A stretch of DNA of 64,000 nucleotides from positions 1,674,001 through 1,738,000 of the forward strand of contig NZ_CP140152.1 of NCBI RefSeq assembly GCF_034479515.1, given 5' to 3'. How positions within the stretch are numbered: the first letter of the stretch is position 1; the number at the start of each line of letters is the position of its first letter. Below the pieces are notes generated by a model that was given only the letters and a program-made list of their open reading frames with translations, had not been told where the DNA came from and did not search any database. The position numbers and the translations under genes are program-made. This document shows, in pieces, positions 8,826-18,882 of the stretch. Origin of the DNA: Duganella zoogloeoides (GTDB lineage Bacteria > Pseudomonadota > Gammaproteobacteria > Burkholderiales > Burkholderiaceae_D).

Positions 8826-8853
8826 GCGGGCCTGGTTATTTGACCAGGTCCGC
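8826..8853. terminator. Hairpin at the convergent end of potF-like and sixA genes
   Basis: GCGGGCCTGGT (8826-8836) pairs with ACCAGGTCCGC (8843-8853) over a 6-nt loop (one G-U pair when read rightward). The loop and left arm contain the sixA stop codon. There is no T tract on either side, so it may act as a transcript-end hairpin with assisted termination. Confidence 0.5.
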
Positions 8854-9300
8854 GCTCATCACCGCCTTCAGATACACGCTGCCCGGGTCACCCGGCTCGC
8901 GCTGGGCAAACCACCAGGCGCTGGCCTTGCGGATATCCCAGTCCAGGTCTTCGCCCGTCAGCAGCAGCGCTGCCACCATGCCCAGGGTCGGCTGATGGCC
9001 TACCACCAGCACCGAATCCTTGTTACCGGGCCAGTTGACCGCTTTCAGGATGTCGGCCGGGTCGGCGCCCGGCGCCAGGTCGTTGTGCAGCTTGAACTTG
9101 CGGCCCAGCGCTTCCACCGTTTGCAGGGTGCGTACGGCCGGGCTGGCCAGGATGCGGCAACTGTCGGGCAGTTGCGAATCGAGCCACTGGCCCATGCGGC
9201 GCGCCTGCTTGACACCCTTGCCGGTCAGCGCGCGTTCCAGGTCGGACATGCCGGGCGCCGCGTCTTCGGCCTCCGCGTGCCGCCACAAAATGAGATCCAT
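8836..9300 (-). CDS. sixA: Phosphohistidine phosphatase SixA
   Basis: SixA is a small histidine-phosphatase superfamily enzyme that removes phosphate from phosphohistidine in phosphotransfer proteins. The 154-residue protein starts MDLILWRHAEAED, which contains the catalytic RHG-like motif (RHA) at residues 7-9, and has the second histidine in VVGHQPTLG. ATG 9300 has an excellent GAGGAG ribosome binding site; the longer in-frame start at 9348 adds non-conserved residues. It lies 67 bp downstream of ppk1 on the same strand, so it is probably transcribed with ppk1 under PhoB control. Confidence 0.93.
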   Translation of the reverse strand: MDLILWRHAEAEDAAPGMSDLERALTGKGVKQARRMGQWLDSQLPDSCRILASPAVRTLQTVEALGRKFKLHNDLAPGADPADILKAVNWPGNKDSVLVVGHQPTLGMVAALLLTGEDLDWDIRKASAWWFAQREPGDPGSVYLKAVMSADLVK

Positions 9301-9367
9301 ATGTTTCTCCTCGATACAAGTTGGTGAAATCAGATCCCTGTGAAGCACCTCCCGGCGCTCCAGATGA

Positions 9368-11461
9368 TTACTCGATCATTGCGCCGGGCATGCCCAGCGT
9401 CTCCATCAAATGCTGCTGGGCGGAGAAGCCGCCCTGCTTGCCGCGTGCCTTGCGGCGCTGGTAGTGGCCGTCCGGTTCCAGTTCCCAGGCGTTGCGGTTG
9501 TCCTTGAGGTAGGGGTTCAACCCTTCCGACATCACGCGCCGCTTGAGTGCCTTGTCCAGGATCGGGAAGGCGACCTCGATGCGGCGGAACAGGTTGCGGC
9601 TCATCCAGTCCGCGCTCGAGAGCATGACGTCGTGCGCCAGGTCGTTGCGGAAATAATAGATGCGGCTATGTTCGAGGAAGCGGCCGATGATCGAGCGCAC
9701 CTTGATATTTTCCGACAGCCCCGGCACGCCCGGCTTCAGGGTGCAGGCGCCGCGCACGATCAGGTCGATCTTGACACCGTCCTTGGACGCCGCGTACAGC
9801 GCGCGGATCACCGATTCGTCCACCAGCGCGTTCATCTTAACAATAATCCGGCCCGGACGTCCGCTGCGCGCGATGCGCGCCTCGTTGCGGATCGCCTTGA
9901 TGATTTCGTTCTGCAAGGCGAACGGCGCCAGCCACAAGTGGGTGAGCCGGTGCGGCTTGGTCAGGCTGGTGAGGTGAATAAATACCTCGTTGACCTCCTG
10001 GCTGATGCCCGGGTGGCAGGTCAGCAAACCGAAGTCGGTGTAGAACTTGGTGGTGGTCGGGTGGTAGTTGCCGGTACCCAGGTGGGCGTAATACTTCAGC
10101 TTGCCTTCCTCGCGGCGGATCACCAGCGCCACCTTGGCGTGGGTTTTCAGGCCCACCACGCCGTACACGACCTGGGCGCCGGCTTGCTCGAGCTTGTCGG
10201 CCCAGTTGATATTGGCTTCTTCGTCGAAGCGCGCCTTCAGTTCCACGATCACGGTCACTTCCTTGCCCGCGCGGGCGGCCGTGATCAGCGCTTCCATCAG
10301 GTCGGAATTCATGCCGGTGCGGTATATCGTCTGCTTGATCGCCACCACGGCGGAATCGTGGGCCGCGCTGCGAATGAAGTCGATGACAGTCTGGAACGAC
10401 TGGAACGGGTGGTGCAGCAGGATGTCGTGCGCACGCAGGGCGGCAAAGATGTCGGCGCTGCCCGGCTTTTGCGCGCTGCCGGGGAAGAACGGCGCGAAGC
10501 GCAGCGACGGATCTTCCACGTGGTCCATGATCTCGGTGAGCCGCACCAGGTTGACCGGGCCGTTCACCGCGTACAGCCGGCTTTGCTGCAGGCCGAACTG
10601 GTCGAGCAGGAACTGCGACAGCTCGGGCGGGCAGTTGATCGCCACTTCGAGGCGCACCGAGGTGCCGAACTGGCGGCCCTGCAACTCGCCCTTGAGCGCC
10701 TGGCGCAGGTTTTTGACCTCGTCTTCATCGACCCACAAGTCGCTGTCGCGGGTGACGCGGAACTGCGAATAGGCAATTACTTCGCGCCCGGCAAACAGGT
10801 CCGAGATATGCGCGTGGATCACGGACGACAGCAGGCAGAACGACACGCCGCCACGGTTGGAGAGCCCGTCGGGCAGGCGGATCACGCGCGGCAGCACGCG
10901 CGGCGCTTTTAATATGGCAATCGCCGTGCCGCGGCCGAAAGCGTCCTTGCCTGACAGCGAGACGATGAAGTTCAGGCTTTTATTGACCACCTGCGGGAAC
11001 GGGTGGGCCGGATCGAGCCCGATCGGCGTGAGCAGCGGCCGCACTTCGGTGTCGAAATAGTCCTTGACCCAGGCGCGCTCGGCCTCGGTGCGTTCGTTGT
11101 GGCGCACCAGGTGCACGCCGCTGGCGGCCAGCTCGGGAAGTACTTCCTGGTTGAGAATATTGTATTGGTGGGTGACCAGCGCGTGGCATTCGTTGCTGAT
11201 GCGGGAGAGGGTGGCAAGCAGGGCGGGGTGGGTGGCCAGCACGCCATCGGTGCCGGCGGCGGCCAGCAGGCTGGCGACGCGTACTTCAAAGAATTCATCG
11301 AGGTTGCTGCTGGCAATACATAAATAACGCAACCGCTCGAGTAACGGGATGCTCTTGTCTTCGGCTTGCGCCAGCACCCGGCGATTGAACATCAGTTGCG
11401 ACAGCTCGCGGTCGAGGAACGCGGAATTCTTGCCGACTTCGGCATGCACATCAGGCTTCAT
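9368..11461 (-). CDS. ppk1: Polyphosphate kinase 1
   Basis: PPK1 reversibly makes inorganic polyphosphate from the terminal phosphate of ATP. The 697-residue protein has the usual four domains, starting with FLDRELSQLMFNRRVLAQA and the LRYLCIASSNLDEFFEVR helix. The active-site region includes LKTHAKVALVIRRE, whose histidine is the autophosphorylated residue, and HLGTGNYHPTTTKFYTD. Start ATG 11461 (MKPDVHAE) is preferred over an upstream in-frame ATG, 11560, because the intervening DNA holds the promoter. A minus-strand Pho box is 82 bp upstream. The usual ppx partner (exopolyphosphatase) is not next to it; sixA is. Confidence 0.97.
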   Translation of the reverse strand: MKPDVHAEVGKNSAFLDRELSQLMFNRRVLAQAEDKSIPLLERLRYLCIASSNLDEFFEVRVASLLAAAGTDGVLATHPALLATLSRISNECHALVTHQYNILNQEVLPELAASGVHLVRHNERTEAERAWVKDYFDTEVRPLLTPIGLDPAHPFPQVVNKSLNFIVSLSGKDAFGRGTAIAILKAPRVLPRVIRLPDGLSNRGGVSFCLLSSVIHAHISDLFAGREVIAYSQFRVTRDSDLWVDEDEVKNLRQALKGELQGRQFGTSVRLEVAINCPPELSQFLLDQFGLQQSRLYAVNGPVNLVRLTEIMDHVEDPSLRFAPFFPGSAQKPGSADIFAALRAHDILLHHPFQSFQTVIDFIRSAAHDSAVVAIKQTIYRTGMNSDLMEALITAARAGKEVTVIVELKARFDEEANINWADKLEQAGAQVVYGVVGLKTHAKVALVIRREEGKLKYYAHLGTGNYHPTTTKFYTDFGLLTCHPGISQEVNEVFIHLTSLTKPHRLTHLWLAPFALQNEIIKAIRNEARIARSGRPGRIIVKMNALVDESVIRALYAASKDGVKIDLIVRGACTLKPGVPGLSENIKVRSIIGRFLEHSRIYYFRNDLAHDVMLSSADWMSRNLFRRIEVAFPILDKALKRRVMSEGLNPYLKDNRNAWELEPDGHYQRRKARGKQGGFSAQQHLMETLGMPGAMIE

Positions 11462-11526
11462 GTCTCTTGGGTCACTTTGCAGATAAGGTAATTCTAGCCT
11501 GTAATTCAACAGAAGAATGATGCAAC

Positions 11527-11559
11527 AGTGTAAAGACCAATTATGACAAGTTTGTGACA
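11527..11559 (-). promoter_or_regulatory. Pho box and -10 of ppk1-sixA
   Basis: On the minus strand TGTCACAAACTTGTCAT (11559-11543) is two half-sites 11 bp apart, as in the PhoB consensus. A -10-like TACACT (11532-11527) follows after 10 bp, the geometry expected when PhoB replaces the -35 contact. Confidence 0.75.
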
Positions 11560-11705
11560 CACGCTGTCATAAACCGCCAAAACTGCCCGTCTTTTATGAC
11601 ATGGACGTGTCACAATCACGTTATTCGCGCATGACATGCACTTGTTTTCATAGGGAAGAGGGCTGTCACTCGGCAAAAAACTTCTTTTTGGACATTTTTT
11701 CTCGA

Positions 11706-11738
11706 TGTCATAAACCTGTCATATTGGCCGGTTAGACT
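11706..11738 (+). promoter_or_regulatory. Pho box and -10 of the pstS operon
   Basis: TGTCATAAACCTGTCAT (11706-11722) is a near-perfect Pho box of two half-sites 11 bp apart. TAGACT (11733-11738) follows after 10 bp as the -10. The pstS ATG is 38 bp further downstream. Confidence 0.88.
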
Positions 11739-11776
11739 TCGCAGCATCCTAACCTGTCATAACAAAGGACTTTGAA

Positions 11777-12823
11777 ATGCGAATGAAACAACTGATCTCT
11801 TCCCTGGTAGTCGGTGCCTGCGCCATGATGGCTCTCTCGTCCGCTGCCACCGCTGCCGATATGACCGGCGCCGGCGCGACCTTCCCATACCCAATCTACG
11901 CAAAATGGGCTGAGACCTACAAAGCCTCTACCGGCAATGGCCTGAACTACCAGTCCGTCGGTTCGGGCGCTGGCATCAAGCAAATCAAAGCCAAGACCGT
12001 CGATTTCGGCGCCTCGGATGCCCCGATGAAAGCGGAAGACCTCGACGCCGAAGGCCTGATGCAGTTCCCGGCCATCATGGGCGGCGTGGTGACCGTAGTC
12101 AACGTTCCAGGCATGGCCCCAGGTCAACTGAAACTGACCGGTCCGATCGTGGCCGACATCTACCTGGGCAAGATCACCAAGTGGAACGACCCGGCAATCG
12201 CCGCACAAAACGCCGGCGTCAAGTTGCCAGCAGAAGACATCACCGTGGTGCACCGCGCCGACGGTTCGGGCACCTCGTTCCTGTTCACCGACTACCTGTC
12301 GAAAACCAGCCCTGATTTCAAATCGAAAATCGGCGCCGGCACCGCGGTGAAATGGATCGTGGGCGTGGGCGGCAAGGGTAACGAAGGCGTTGCCGCCAAC
12401 GTGCAGCGTATCAAGGGTTCGATCGGCTACGTCGAGTGGGCGTACGCCAAGAAAAACAAGATGCAGCACACCCAGCTGAAAAACAAGGACGGCAACTTCC
12501 TGCAACCTGACGACGAGTTCTTCAAGGCAGCAGCCGCCAACGCCGAGTGGACCAAGACCCCGGGCTTCGGCGTCGTGCTGACCGACCAGGCTGGTAAAAA
12601 CTCGTGGCCGATCACCGGCGTGTCGTTCATCCTGATGCACAAAGTGCAACCGGACGCCAACAAGGGCAAGGAAGTCGTGAAATTCTTCGATTGGGCCTTC
12701 AAAAACGGCGGCAAGTCGGCTGTTGAACTGGACTACGTACCGCTGCCTGACTCGGTGGTGAAACTGGTGCAGGATTCCTGGAAAGCCAACCTGAAAGACG
12801 CTTCGGGCAAGGCCATCTACTAA
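11777..12823 (+). CDS. pstS: Phosphate ABC transporter, periplasmic binding protein
   Basis: PstS captures inorganic phosphate in the periplasm and hands it to PstCA. The 348-residue protein has a signal peptide ending SAATAAD, followed by MTGAGATFPYPIYAKW, the phosphate-binding start of the family. Further phosphate ligands lie in SVGSGAGI and HRADGSGTSFLF. It is the first gene of pstSCAB-phoU-phoBR and has its own Pho box. A pair of hairpins after the stop may protect its mRNA and give PstS excess over the membrane subunits. A second ATG two codons downstream (MKQLISS) could also be the start. Confidence 0.97.
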   Translation: MRMKQLISSLVVGACAMMALSSAATAADMTGAGATFPYPIYAKWAETYKASTGNGLNYQSVGSGAGIKQIKAKTVDFGASDAPMKAEDLDAEGLMQFPAIMGGVVTVVNVPGMAPGQLKLTGPIVADIYLGKITKWNDPAIAAQNAGVKLPAEDITVVHRADGSGTSFLFTDYLSKTSPDFKSKIGAGTAVKWIVGVGGKGNEGVAANVQRIKGSIGYVEWAYAKKNKMQHTQLKNKDGNFLQPDDEFFKAAAANAEWTKTPGFGVVLTDQAGKNSWPITGVSFILMHKVQPDANKGKEVVKFFDWAFKNGGKSAVELDYVPLPDSVVKLVQDSWKANLKDASGKAIY

Positions 12824-12831
12824 TCCTGATT

Positions 12832-12901
12832 CCCTTCACCGCCTGCAACACAAGGCGGTGAGGGGGTTAGCCTGCGGTGCCCATGTGGACATCGCAGGCT
12901 A
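12832..12901 (+). other. Two hairpins between pstS and pstC
   Basis: The first has TCACCGCCT (12836-12844) pairing with AGGCGGTGA (12853-12861) and can extend by four more pairs. The second has TAGCCTGCG (12868-12876) pairing with CGCAGGCTA (12893-12901). Neither is followed by a T tract, so they look like mRNA-stabilising or partial-attenuation elements, a common way to make more binding protein than permease. Confidence 0.6.
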
Positions 12902-12924
12902 GCTTACCTTCCCGAGATAACAAT

Positions 12925-13971
12925 ATGAGCGCTGACATCACTACCACGCCAATTCCAAAACCGGAGCCGGCCTCGCAATTCAGTACCGCGCAGGCCACCG
13001 CTGCTGAACAAGCCGCCATGCAGTCGATGATGCGGACCATGCGCAAGCAGCGCATCCAGGACTTCTTCTTCCACAAAACCACCATGCTGTTCGCGCTGTC
13101 GGTGCTGCTGGTGCTGCTGGGTATCATCATTTCGCTCATGGTCGGCGCCTGGCCGGCTTTCAAGGAGTTCGGTCCCGGCTTCATCACCCGCGTCGAGTGG
13201 GATCCGGTCAACGACCAGTACGGCGCCATGATCGCCATCGTCGGTACCCTGGCCACCTCCGGCATCGCCCTGCTGATCGCGTTCCCGATCAGCTTTGGTA
13301 TCGCGCTGTTCCTCACCGAAATCTGCCCCGCCTCGCTGCGCCGTCCGCTCGGCACCGCCGTCGAACTGCTGGCCGGCGTGCCGTCGATCATCTACGGCAT
13401 GTGGGGCCTGTTCGTGTTCGCCCCGCTGTTCGGCGACTACGTGCAACCGTTCCTGAAAAGCACGCTGGGCGTGCTGCCGATCATCGGACCATTCTTCAGC
13501 GGCCCCACCATGGGCATCGGCATCCTGACCGCCGCCCTGATCCTGGCCGTGATGATCATCCCGTTCATCTCGTCGGTGATGCGCGACGTCTTCGAGATCG
13601 TGCCGGCTGTATTGAAAGAATCGGCGTACGGCCTGGGCTGCACCCGCTGGGAAGTGGTGCGCAAGATCGTGCTGCCTTACACCAAGACCGGCGTGGTCGG
13701 CGGTGTGATGCTGGGCCTGGGCCGCGCCCTGGGCGAGACCATGGCCGTGACCTTCGTGATCGGTAACGCCAACAAGCTGTCGTTCTCGCTGTTCGCTGCC
13801 GGTAACTCGATCGCCTCGACGCTGGCCAACGAATTCGCCGAATCGGACACCGTGCTGCACACGTCGTCGCTGTTCGCCTTGGCGCTGATCCTGTTTGTCA
13901 TCACCTTTATCGTCCTGTCCGCCGCCAAACTGATGTTGGTTGGCATGTCCCGCAAGGAAGGCCTCAAATGA
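12925..13971 (+). CDS. pstC: Phosphate ABC transporter permease PstC
   Basis: One of two inner-membrane subunits of the Pst high-affinity phosphate importer. The 348-residue protein has a long cytoplasmic N-terminus (about 50 residues), then six predicted membrane helices. The ABC permease loop is [21 protein letters not shown], and [16 protein letters not shown] is highly conserved in PstC. The start at 12925 (MSADITTT) is preferred over an ATG at 12877 that falls in the second upstream hairpin. Its stop overlaps the pstA start (ATGA), indicating translational coupling. Confidence 0.96.
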   Translation: MSADITTTPIPKPEPASQFSTAQATAAEQAAMQSMMRTMRKQRIQDFFFHKTTMLFALSVLLVLLGIIISLMVGAWPAFKEFGPGFITRVEWDPVNDQYGAMIAIVGTLATSGIALLIAFPISFGIALFLTEICPASLRRPLGTAVELLAGVPSIIYGMWGLFVFAPLFGDYVQPFLKSTLGVLPIIGPFFSGPTMGIGILTAALILAVMIIPFISSVMRDVFEIVPAVLKESAYGLGCTRWEVVRKIVLPYTKTGVVGGVMLGLGRALGETMAVTFVIGNANKLSFSLFAAGNSIASTLANEFAESDTVLHTSSLFALALILFVITFIVLSAAKLMLVGMSRKEGLK

Positions 13972-14855
13972 ACCAAGCCGCCATCAACCCGCAGGAACCG
14001 ATTGTTCCGATGAACAAGGTGTACCGCAAGCGCCTGTTCCGCCACCGCGTGGGCATCGCCATGTCGGTGCTGGCGATGTCGCTGGGCCTGGCCGTGCTGG
14101 CCTGGATCCTGGTCACCCTGGTCATCAACGGCTTTAGCGCCCTGTCGGTGAACATGTTCACCGAAAGCACCCCGGCGCCGGGCAGCGAAGGCGGCGGTTT
14201 GGCCAACGCCATCTTCGGCAGCTTCATGATCGTCGGCCTGTCCACGCTGGTGAGCACGCCGATCGGCATCCTGGCGGGCATGTACCTGGCCGAGTACGGC
14301 AACGAGAACAAGCTGGCTGCCGTCACCCGCTTCGTTACCGACATCATGCTCTCCGCCCCGTCGATCGTGATCGGCATGTTCGTGTGGGCTGCCTACGTGG
14401 CCACCACCAACCATTACTCCGGTTACGCCGGTTCGATCGCGCTGGCCCTGATTGCCGTGCCGGTCGTGGTGCGCACCACCGACAACATGCTGCGCCTGGT
14501 ACCGAGCAGCCTGCTGGAAGCGGCGTTCGCCCTCGGCGCGCCGCGCTGGAAAGTGGCGATGACGGTGCGCTTGCGCGCCGTGAAAGCCGGCGTGATCACC
14601 GGCGTGCTGCTGGCCGTGGCCCGCATCTCGGGCGAAACCGCACCGCTGCTGTTCACCGCCCTGAACAACCAGTTCTTCAGCAAGGACATGAACGGCCCGA
14701 TGGCCAACCTGCCGGTCGTGATTTACGGCTTTGCCATGAGCCCATACGACAACTGGCGCGAACTGGCCTGGGGCGGCGCGCTGCTGGTCACCTTCAGTGT
14801 TCTGGCGCTCAACATCGTCTCGCGCACCATGTTCAGCCAAAAAATTCCAAACTAA
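13968..14855 (+). CDS. pstA: Phosphate ABC transporter permease PstA
   Basis: The second membrane subunit of the Pst importer, 295 residues with six predicted transmembrane helices. Family features include [25 protein letters not shown] and the permease loop [19 protein letters not shown], then [13 protein letters not shown]. It overlaps pstC by 4 nt (ATGA) and lies 34 bp before pstB, in the order pstSCAB-phoU found in most proteobacteria. Confidence 0.96.
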   Translation: MNQAAINPQEPIVPMNKVYRKRLFRHRVGIAMSVLAMSLGLAVLAWILVTLVINGFSALSVNMFTESTPAPGSEGGGLANAIFGSFMIVGLSTLVSTPIGILAGMYLAEYGNENKLAAVTRFVTDIMLSAPSIVIGMFVWAAYVATTNHYSGYAGSIALALIAVPVVVRTTDNMLRLVPSSLLEAAFALGAPRWKVAMTVRLRAVKAGVITGVLLAVARISGETAPLLFTALNNQFFSKDMNGPMANLPVVIYGFAMSPYDNWRELAWGGALLVTFSVLALNIVSRTMFSQKIPN

Positions 14856-14889
14856 TTAGCGACCACTTACATAAAGCGATCGACACATA

Positions 14890-15696
14890 ATGAATACGCA
14901 ACTGAGCCCAGAAACGACCACCGCGCCAGCAGGCGCCGGCAAGCGCACCACCATCGCCATCTCGAACCTGAATTTTTTCTACGGTAAGACCCAGAGCCTG
15001 ACCAACGTCAACCTGAACATCCACGAGCGCCAGGTCACCGCCTTCATCGGCCCGTCGGGCTGCGGCAAATCGACCTTGCTGCGCACGCTCAACCGCATGT
15101 ACGACCTGTACCCTGGTCAGCGCGCCGAAGGTTCGATCATGTACCGCGGCCGTAACATTCTCGACGCCGGCCAGGACTTGAACATGTTGCGCGCCAAAAT
15201 CGGCATGGTGTTCCAGAAGCCGACCCCGTTCCCGATGTCGATCTACGACAACATCGCCTTTGGCGTGCGCCTGTACGAAGACCTGTCGAAAGGCGAGATG
15301 GACGAGCGCGTGGAATGGGCGCTGAAAAAAGCCGCGCTGTGGGGCGAAGTAAAAGACAAGCTGACCAAGAGCGGCCTGTCGCTGTCGGGCGGCCAGCAAC
15401 AGCGCCTGTGCATCGCGCGCGGCGTGGCGGTGAAACCGGACGTGCTGCTGCTCGACGAGCCAACCTCGGCGCTGGATCCGATCTCGACCTCGAAAGTGGA
15501 AGAACTGATCAGCGAACTCAAGCAAGACTACACGATCGCCATCGTTACCCACAATATGCAGCAGGCCGCGCGTTGCTCGGACTACACCGCCTACATGTAT
15601 TTGGGCGAGCTGGTGGAGTTCGGCGAGACCGACCAGATCTTCATGAATCCTGCGCGCAAGGAAACCCAGGATTACATCACCGGCCGCTTCGGCTGA
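14890..15696 (+). CDS. pstB: Phosphate ABC transporter ATPase PstB
   Basis: The ATP-hydrolysing subunit that powers phosphate import and takes part in PhoR control. The 268-residue protein has Walker [10 protein letters not shown], the Q-loop region [17 protein letters not shown] typical of PstB, signature LSGGQQQRL, Walker [14 protein letters not shown] and the switch histidine in VTHNMQQA. It lies between pstA and phoU in the same operon. Confidence 0.97.
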   Translation: MNTQLSPETTTAPAGAGKRTTIAISNLNFFYGKTQSLTNVNLNIHERQVTAFIGPSGCGKSTLLRTLNRMYDLYPGQRAEGSIMYRGRNILDAGQDLNMLRAKIGMVFQKPTPFPMSIYDNIAFGVRLYEDLSKGEMDERVEWALKKAALWGEVKDKLTKSGLSLSGGQQQRLCIARGVAVKPDVLLLDEPTSALDPISTSKVEELISELKQDYTIAIVTHNMQQAARCSDYTAYMYLGELVEFGETDQIFMNPARKETQDYITGRFG

Positions 15697-15730
15697 TCGA
15701 ACTTATAATACGTCAATACGGAGAATCAGC

Positions 15731-16441
15731 ATGATCGGTGAGCACTCATCCAAACAATACGATAACGAACTCGAAGCCATCCGCTCCAAGGTGCTCTTGA
15801 TGGGCGGCATCGTCGAGACCCAGTTCCTCGACGCCATGACCTGCTTCCGCATCGGCAACCCGGAACGCGCCGACCGCGTGATGCGCGAGGACGACACCGT
15901 CAACCAGCTCGAAGTGTCGCTCGACGACGCCTGCAGCCACCTGATCGTGCGCCGCCAGCCGGCCGCCAACGACCTGCGCACCATCATGGCCACCATCAAG
16001 GTGATCACCGACCTGGAACGCATCGGCGACGAAGCAACCAAGATCGCCCGCACCGCCAAGGCCCTGCATTCGCGCGGCACGGCCACCGTCAACCATTACG
16101 AAATGGTGCGCAATATCGCCAACAACACCAGCGACATGCTGCACGACGCGCTTGACGCGTTTGCGCGCAACGACGGTGTGCAAGCGCTGAAACTGATCGC
16201 CCAGGATGCCGTGATCGACCACGAATTCCGTTCGATCATGCGCAACCTGATCACCTTCATGATGGAAGATCCGCGCACGATTTCGGCCGCTCTGGACACG
16301 CTGTGGGTGGCCAAGGCCATCGAGCGCATCGGTGACCATGCCAAGAACATCGCCGAGTACGTGATTTACGTAGTGGAAGGCAAGGACATCCGCCACACCA
16401 AGTCGGTGCCTGCCATCGAAGACAACATTGAACCTGCATAA
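15731..16441 (+). CDS. phoU: Phosphate signalling regulator PhoU
   Basis: PhoU links the Pst transporter to PhoR and keeps the Pho regulon off when phosphate is plentiful. The 236-residue all-helical protein has two PhoU repeats with metal-site motifs such as DLERIGDEATKIA (first repeat) and AKAIERIGDHAKNIAEYV (second repeat). The ATG at 15731 follows an ACGGAGAA ribosome binding site. The phoB start is 8 bp after its stop. Confidence 0.96.
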   Translation: MIGEHSSKQYDNELEAIRSKVLLMGGIVETQFLDAMTCFRIGNPERADRVMREDDTVNQLEVSLDDACSHLIVRRQPAANDLRTIMATIKVITDLERIGDEATKIARTAKALHSRGTATVNHYEMVRNIANNTSDMLHDALDAFARNDGVQALKLIAQDAVIDHEFRSIMRNLITFMMEDPRTISAALDTLWVAKAIERIGDHAKNIAEYVIYVVEGKDIRHTKSVPAIEDNIEPA

Positions 16442-16449
16442 ACAAGCAT

Positions 16450-17142
<693 letters not shown>

Positions 17143-17146
17143 TCCC

Positions 17147-18472
17147 ATGAATCCAAAACTGCTGTTCTGGGTACCCGCCGCCTTGCGCACCGCGCTCGTT
17201 GCGGCGGGCTGCGCCTTGCTGGGCTGGATGTTCGGCTGGATGACCGGTGTTGTCGTGGCCTTGCTGGCGACGATGGTGATGGTGTTCGTGCAGCTGTCGT
17301 ATTTGTACCAGCTCAGCAACTGGATGGACGACCCGCAAAGCGCCAAGCTGCCCGACGGCTGGGGCGCCTGGACCAATATCTTCTCGCGCCTGTACCGCAT
17401 GCGGCGCGACGACGAAAAAAACCAGACCGAGCTCACCGAGTGGCTGGCGCGTTTCCGCCAGGCCATGCACTTGCTGCCCGACGGCGTGGTGATCATGGAC
17501 GACGTGCTGTTTTTAGAGTGGTGCAACCCTGCTGCCGAGAAGCACCTGGGCCTCACGCACGAGCGCGACAAGGGCATGCGCGTGACCAACCTGGTGCGCA
17601 ACCCGGACTTCATGGATTACATCATCCTCGGCCGCTACGAGCAGCCGCTGACGATCAGCTTCCGCGAGCGCAAACTCATCGTGCACATCATTCCGTTCGA
17701 GAACCGCCGCCAGATCCTGGTCACGCACGACGCCACCGAGACCGAGCGCATCGAGGAAATGCGGCGCGACTTCATCGCCAATGCCTCGCACGAGCTGCGC
17801 ACGCCGCTGACGGTGATCGTCGGTTTCCTGGAAATTGCCGCCTCGGAAGGGCTGGACGTGGCCACCCGCAACGCCCACCTGAAACTGATGACGGAGCAGG
17901 GTCACCGCATGCAGCACCTGATCGAGGACATGCTGACCTTGTCGCGGCTGGAATCGGTCGATTACCCGATGCGGCCCGAAACCGTCGATGTGCGGCGCCT
18001 GATGGAGCAGGTGGCCAGCGACGCCCGCGCCTTATCGGCCGGCAAGCATGAGATCACCTTGCAGATCGACGGCCCCGACGTGGTGGGCAGCTACGAGGAA
18101 TTGCATAGCGCCTTCGGCAACCTGGCCTCCAACGCGGTCCGCTACACGCCGGCCGGCGGCAAGATCGCCCTGGTGTGGCGCGAGTTCGAGGGGGGCATCA
18201 AATTCAAGGTGGAAGACACCGGCATCGGCATCAGCCCCGAGCATATTTCGCGCCTGACCGAGCGTTTCTACCGGGTGGACAAGAGCCGTTCGCGCGAAAC
18301 CCAGGGCACCGGCCTGGGCCTGGCGATCGTCAAGCACGTGCTGCTGCGCCATGGCGGCACCTTGCAAATCAAGTCGGAAGCAGGCAAGGGCAGCACCTTT
18401 ATCGTTTGCCTGCCCAGGAGCGCGATCGTGCCGAAGCAGGCCGAACTGCTGCTCAGTCCAGCCGCTGCCTAG
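17147..18472 (+). CDS. phoR: Phosphate sensor histidine kinase PhoR
   Basis: PhoR phosphorylates PhoB on phosphate limitation and dephosphorylates it otherwise. The 441-residue protein has two N-terminal membrane helices (about residues 10-55), a short charged linker, a PAS domain (about 95-200), the dimerisation helix with phospho-acceptor His215 in SHELRTPL, and an ATP-binding domain with N (FGNLASNAVRYTP), G1 (DTGIGIS) and G2 (GTGLGLAIV) boxes. It starts 4 bp after phoB. The gene ends the pst-pho operon and overlaps the convergent YkvA-like gene by 4 bp. Confidence 0.97.
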   Translation: MNPKLLFWVPAALRTALVAAGCALLGWMFGWMTGVVVALLATMVMVFVQLSYLYQLSNWMDDPQSAKLPDGWGAWTNIFSRLYRMRRDDEKNQTELTEWLARFRQAMHLLPDGVVIMDDVLFLEWCNPAAEKHLGLTHERDKGMRVTNLVRNPDFMDYIILGRYEQPLTISFRERKLIVHIIPFENRRQILVTHDATETERIEEMRRDFIANASHELRTPLTVIVGFLEIAASEGLDVATRNAHLKLMTEQGHRMQHLIEDMLTLSRLESVDYPMRPETVDVRRLMEQVASDARALSAGKHEITLQIDGPDVVGSYEELHSAFGNLASNAVRYTPAGGKIALVWREFEGGIKFKVEDTGIGISPEHISRLTERFYRVDKSRSRETQGTGLGLAIVKHVLLRHGGTLQIKSEAGKGSTFIVCLPRSAIVPKQAELLLSPAAA

Positions 18473-18819
18473 TCAAACCACTGCGTCAGCGTGGCGCGGG
18501 CCTTGGCCGTGTGTTCGTCCTTGATGTACACGGCCACCGCGCCCAGCGCTGCCACCAGTATCCCGAGGTCGTCGCTGTAGCCGACCACCGGCAGCAAATC
18601 CGGTATGCCGTCCAGCGGCGAGATGAAATAGCCGAGCGCGCCATAGATGGTGGCCTTGGCCCAGCGCGGCGTGTCCGGGTCGGTGGCCGAGTAATACATT
18701 TTCAGTGCCGGTTCCAGCACGCCACGGCCCGCCGTCTTGGCGTAGCCCCTGACCTTGCCCCAGAAGCCGTCGTCGGAATACTGCGCCGTGTAGTCGGCAG
18801 CGTTGTCGGTCTTTGCCAT
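18469..18819 (-). CDS. YkvA/DUF1232 family membrane-associated protein
   Basis: A 116-residue protein with the DUF1232 core PRWAKATIYGALGYFISPLDGIPDLLPVVG followed by YSDDLGILVAAL; the first half includes one hydrophobic segment. The family is widespread but has no settled function. Its stop overlaps the 3' end of phoR by 4 bp (convergent). It lies downstream of the AI-2E-family gene on the same strand after a 63-bp gap. Confidence 0.85.
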   Translation of the reverse strand: MAKTDNAADYTAQYSDDGFWGKVRGYAKTAGRGVLEPALKMYYSATDPDTPRWAKATIYGALGYFISPLDGIPDLLPVVGYSDDLGILVAALGAVAVYIKDEHTAKARATLTQWFD

Positions 18820-18882
18820 CGTGTATCCCAGTTCAAATGATGATGCGGTCTATGGTAGCGGTAATTGCGCTTGGGCGTCGCC

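Larger units (their letters stand above)
11462..11776. promoter_or_regulatory. Divergent Pho-regulated control region between ppk1 and pstS
   Basis: This 315-bp gap contains ten TGTCA(T/C)-type PhoB half-sites. Rightward sites start at 11565, 11608, 11664, 11706, 11717 and 11755; leftward sites are at 11543, 11554, 11596 and 11631. Two pairs form full Pho boxes (listed separately). The other sites may be auxiliary PhoB contacts. No ORF is supported here. Confidence 0.75.
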
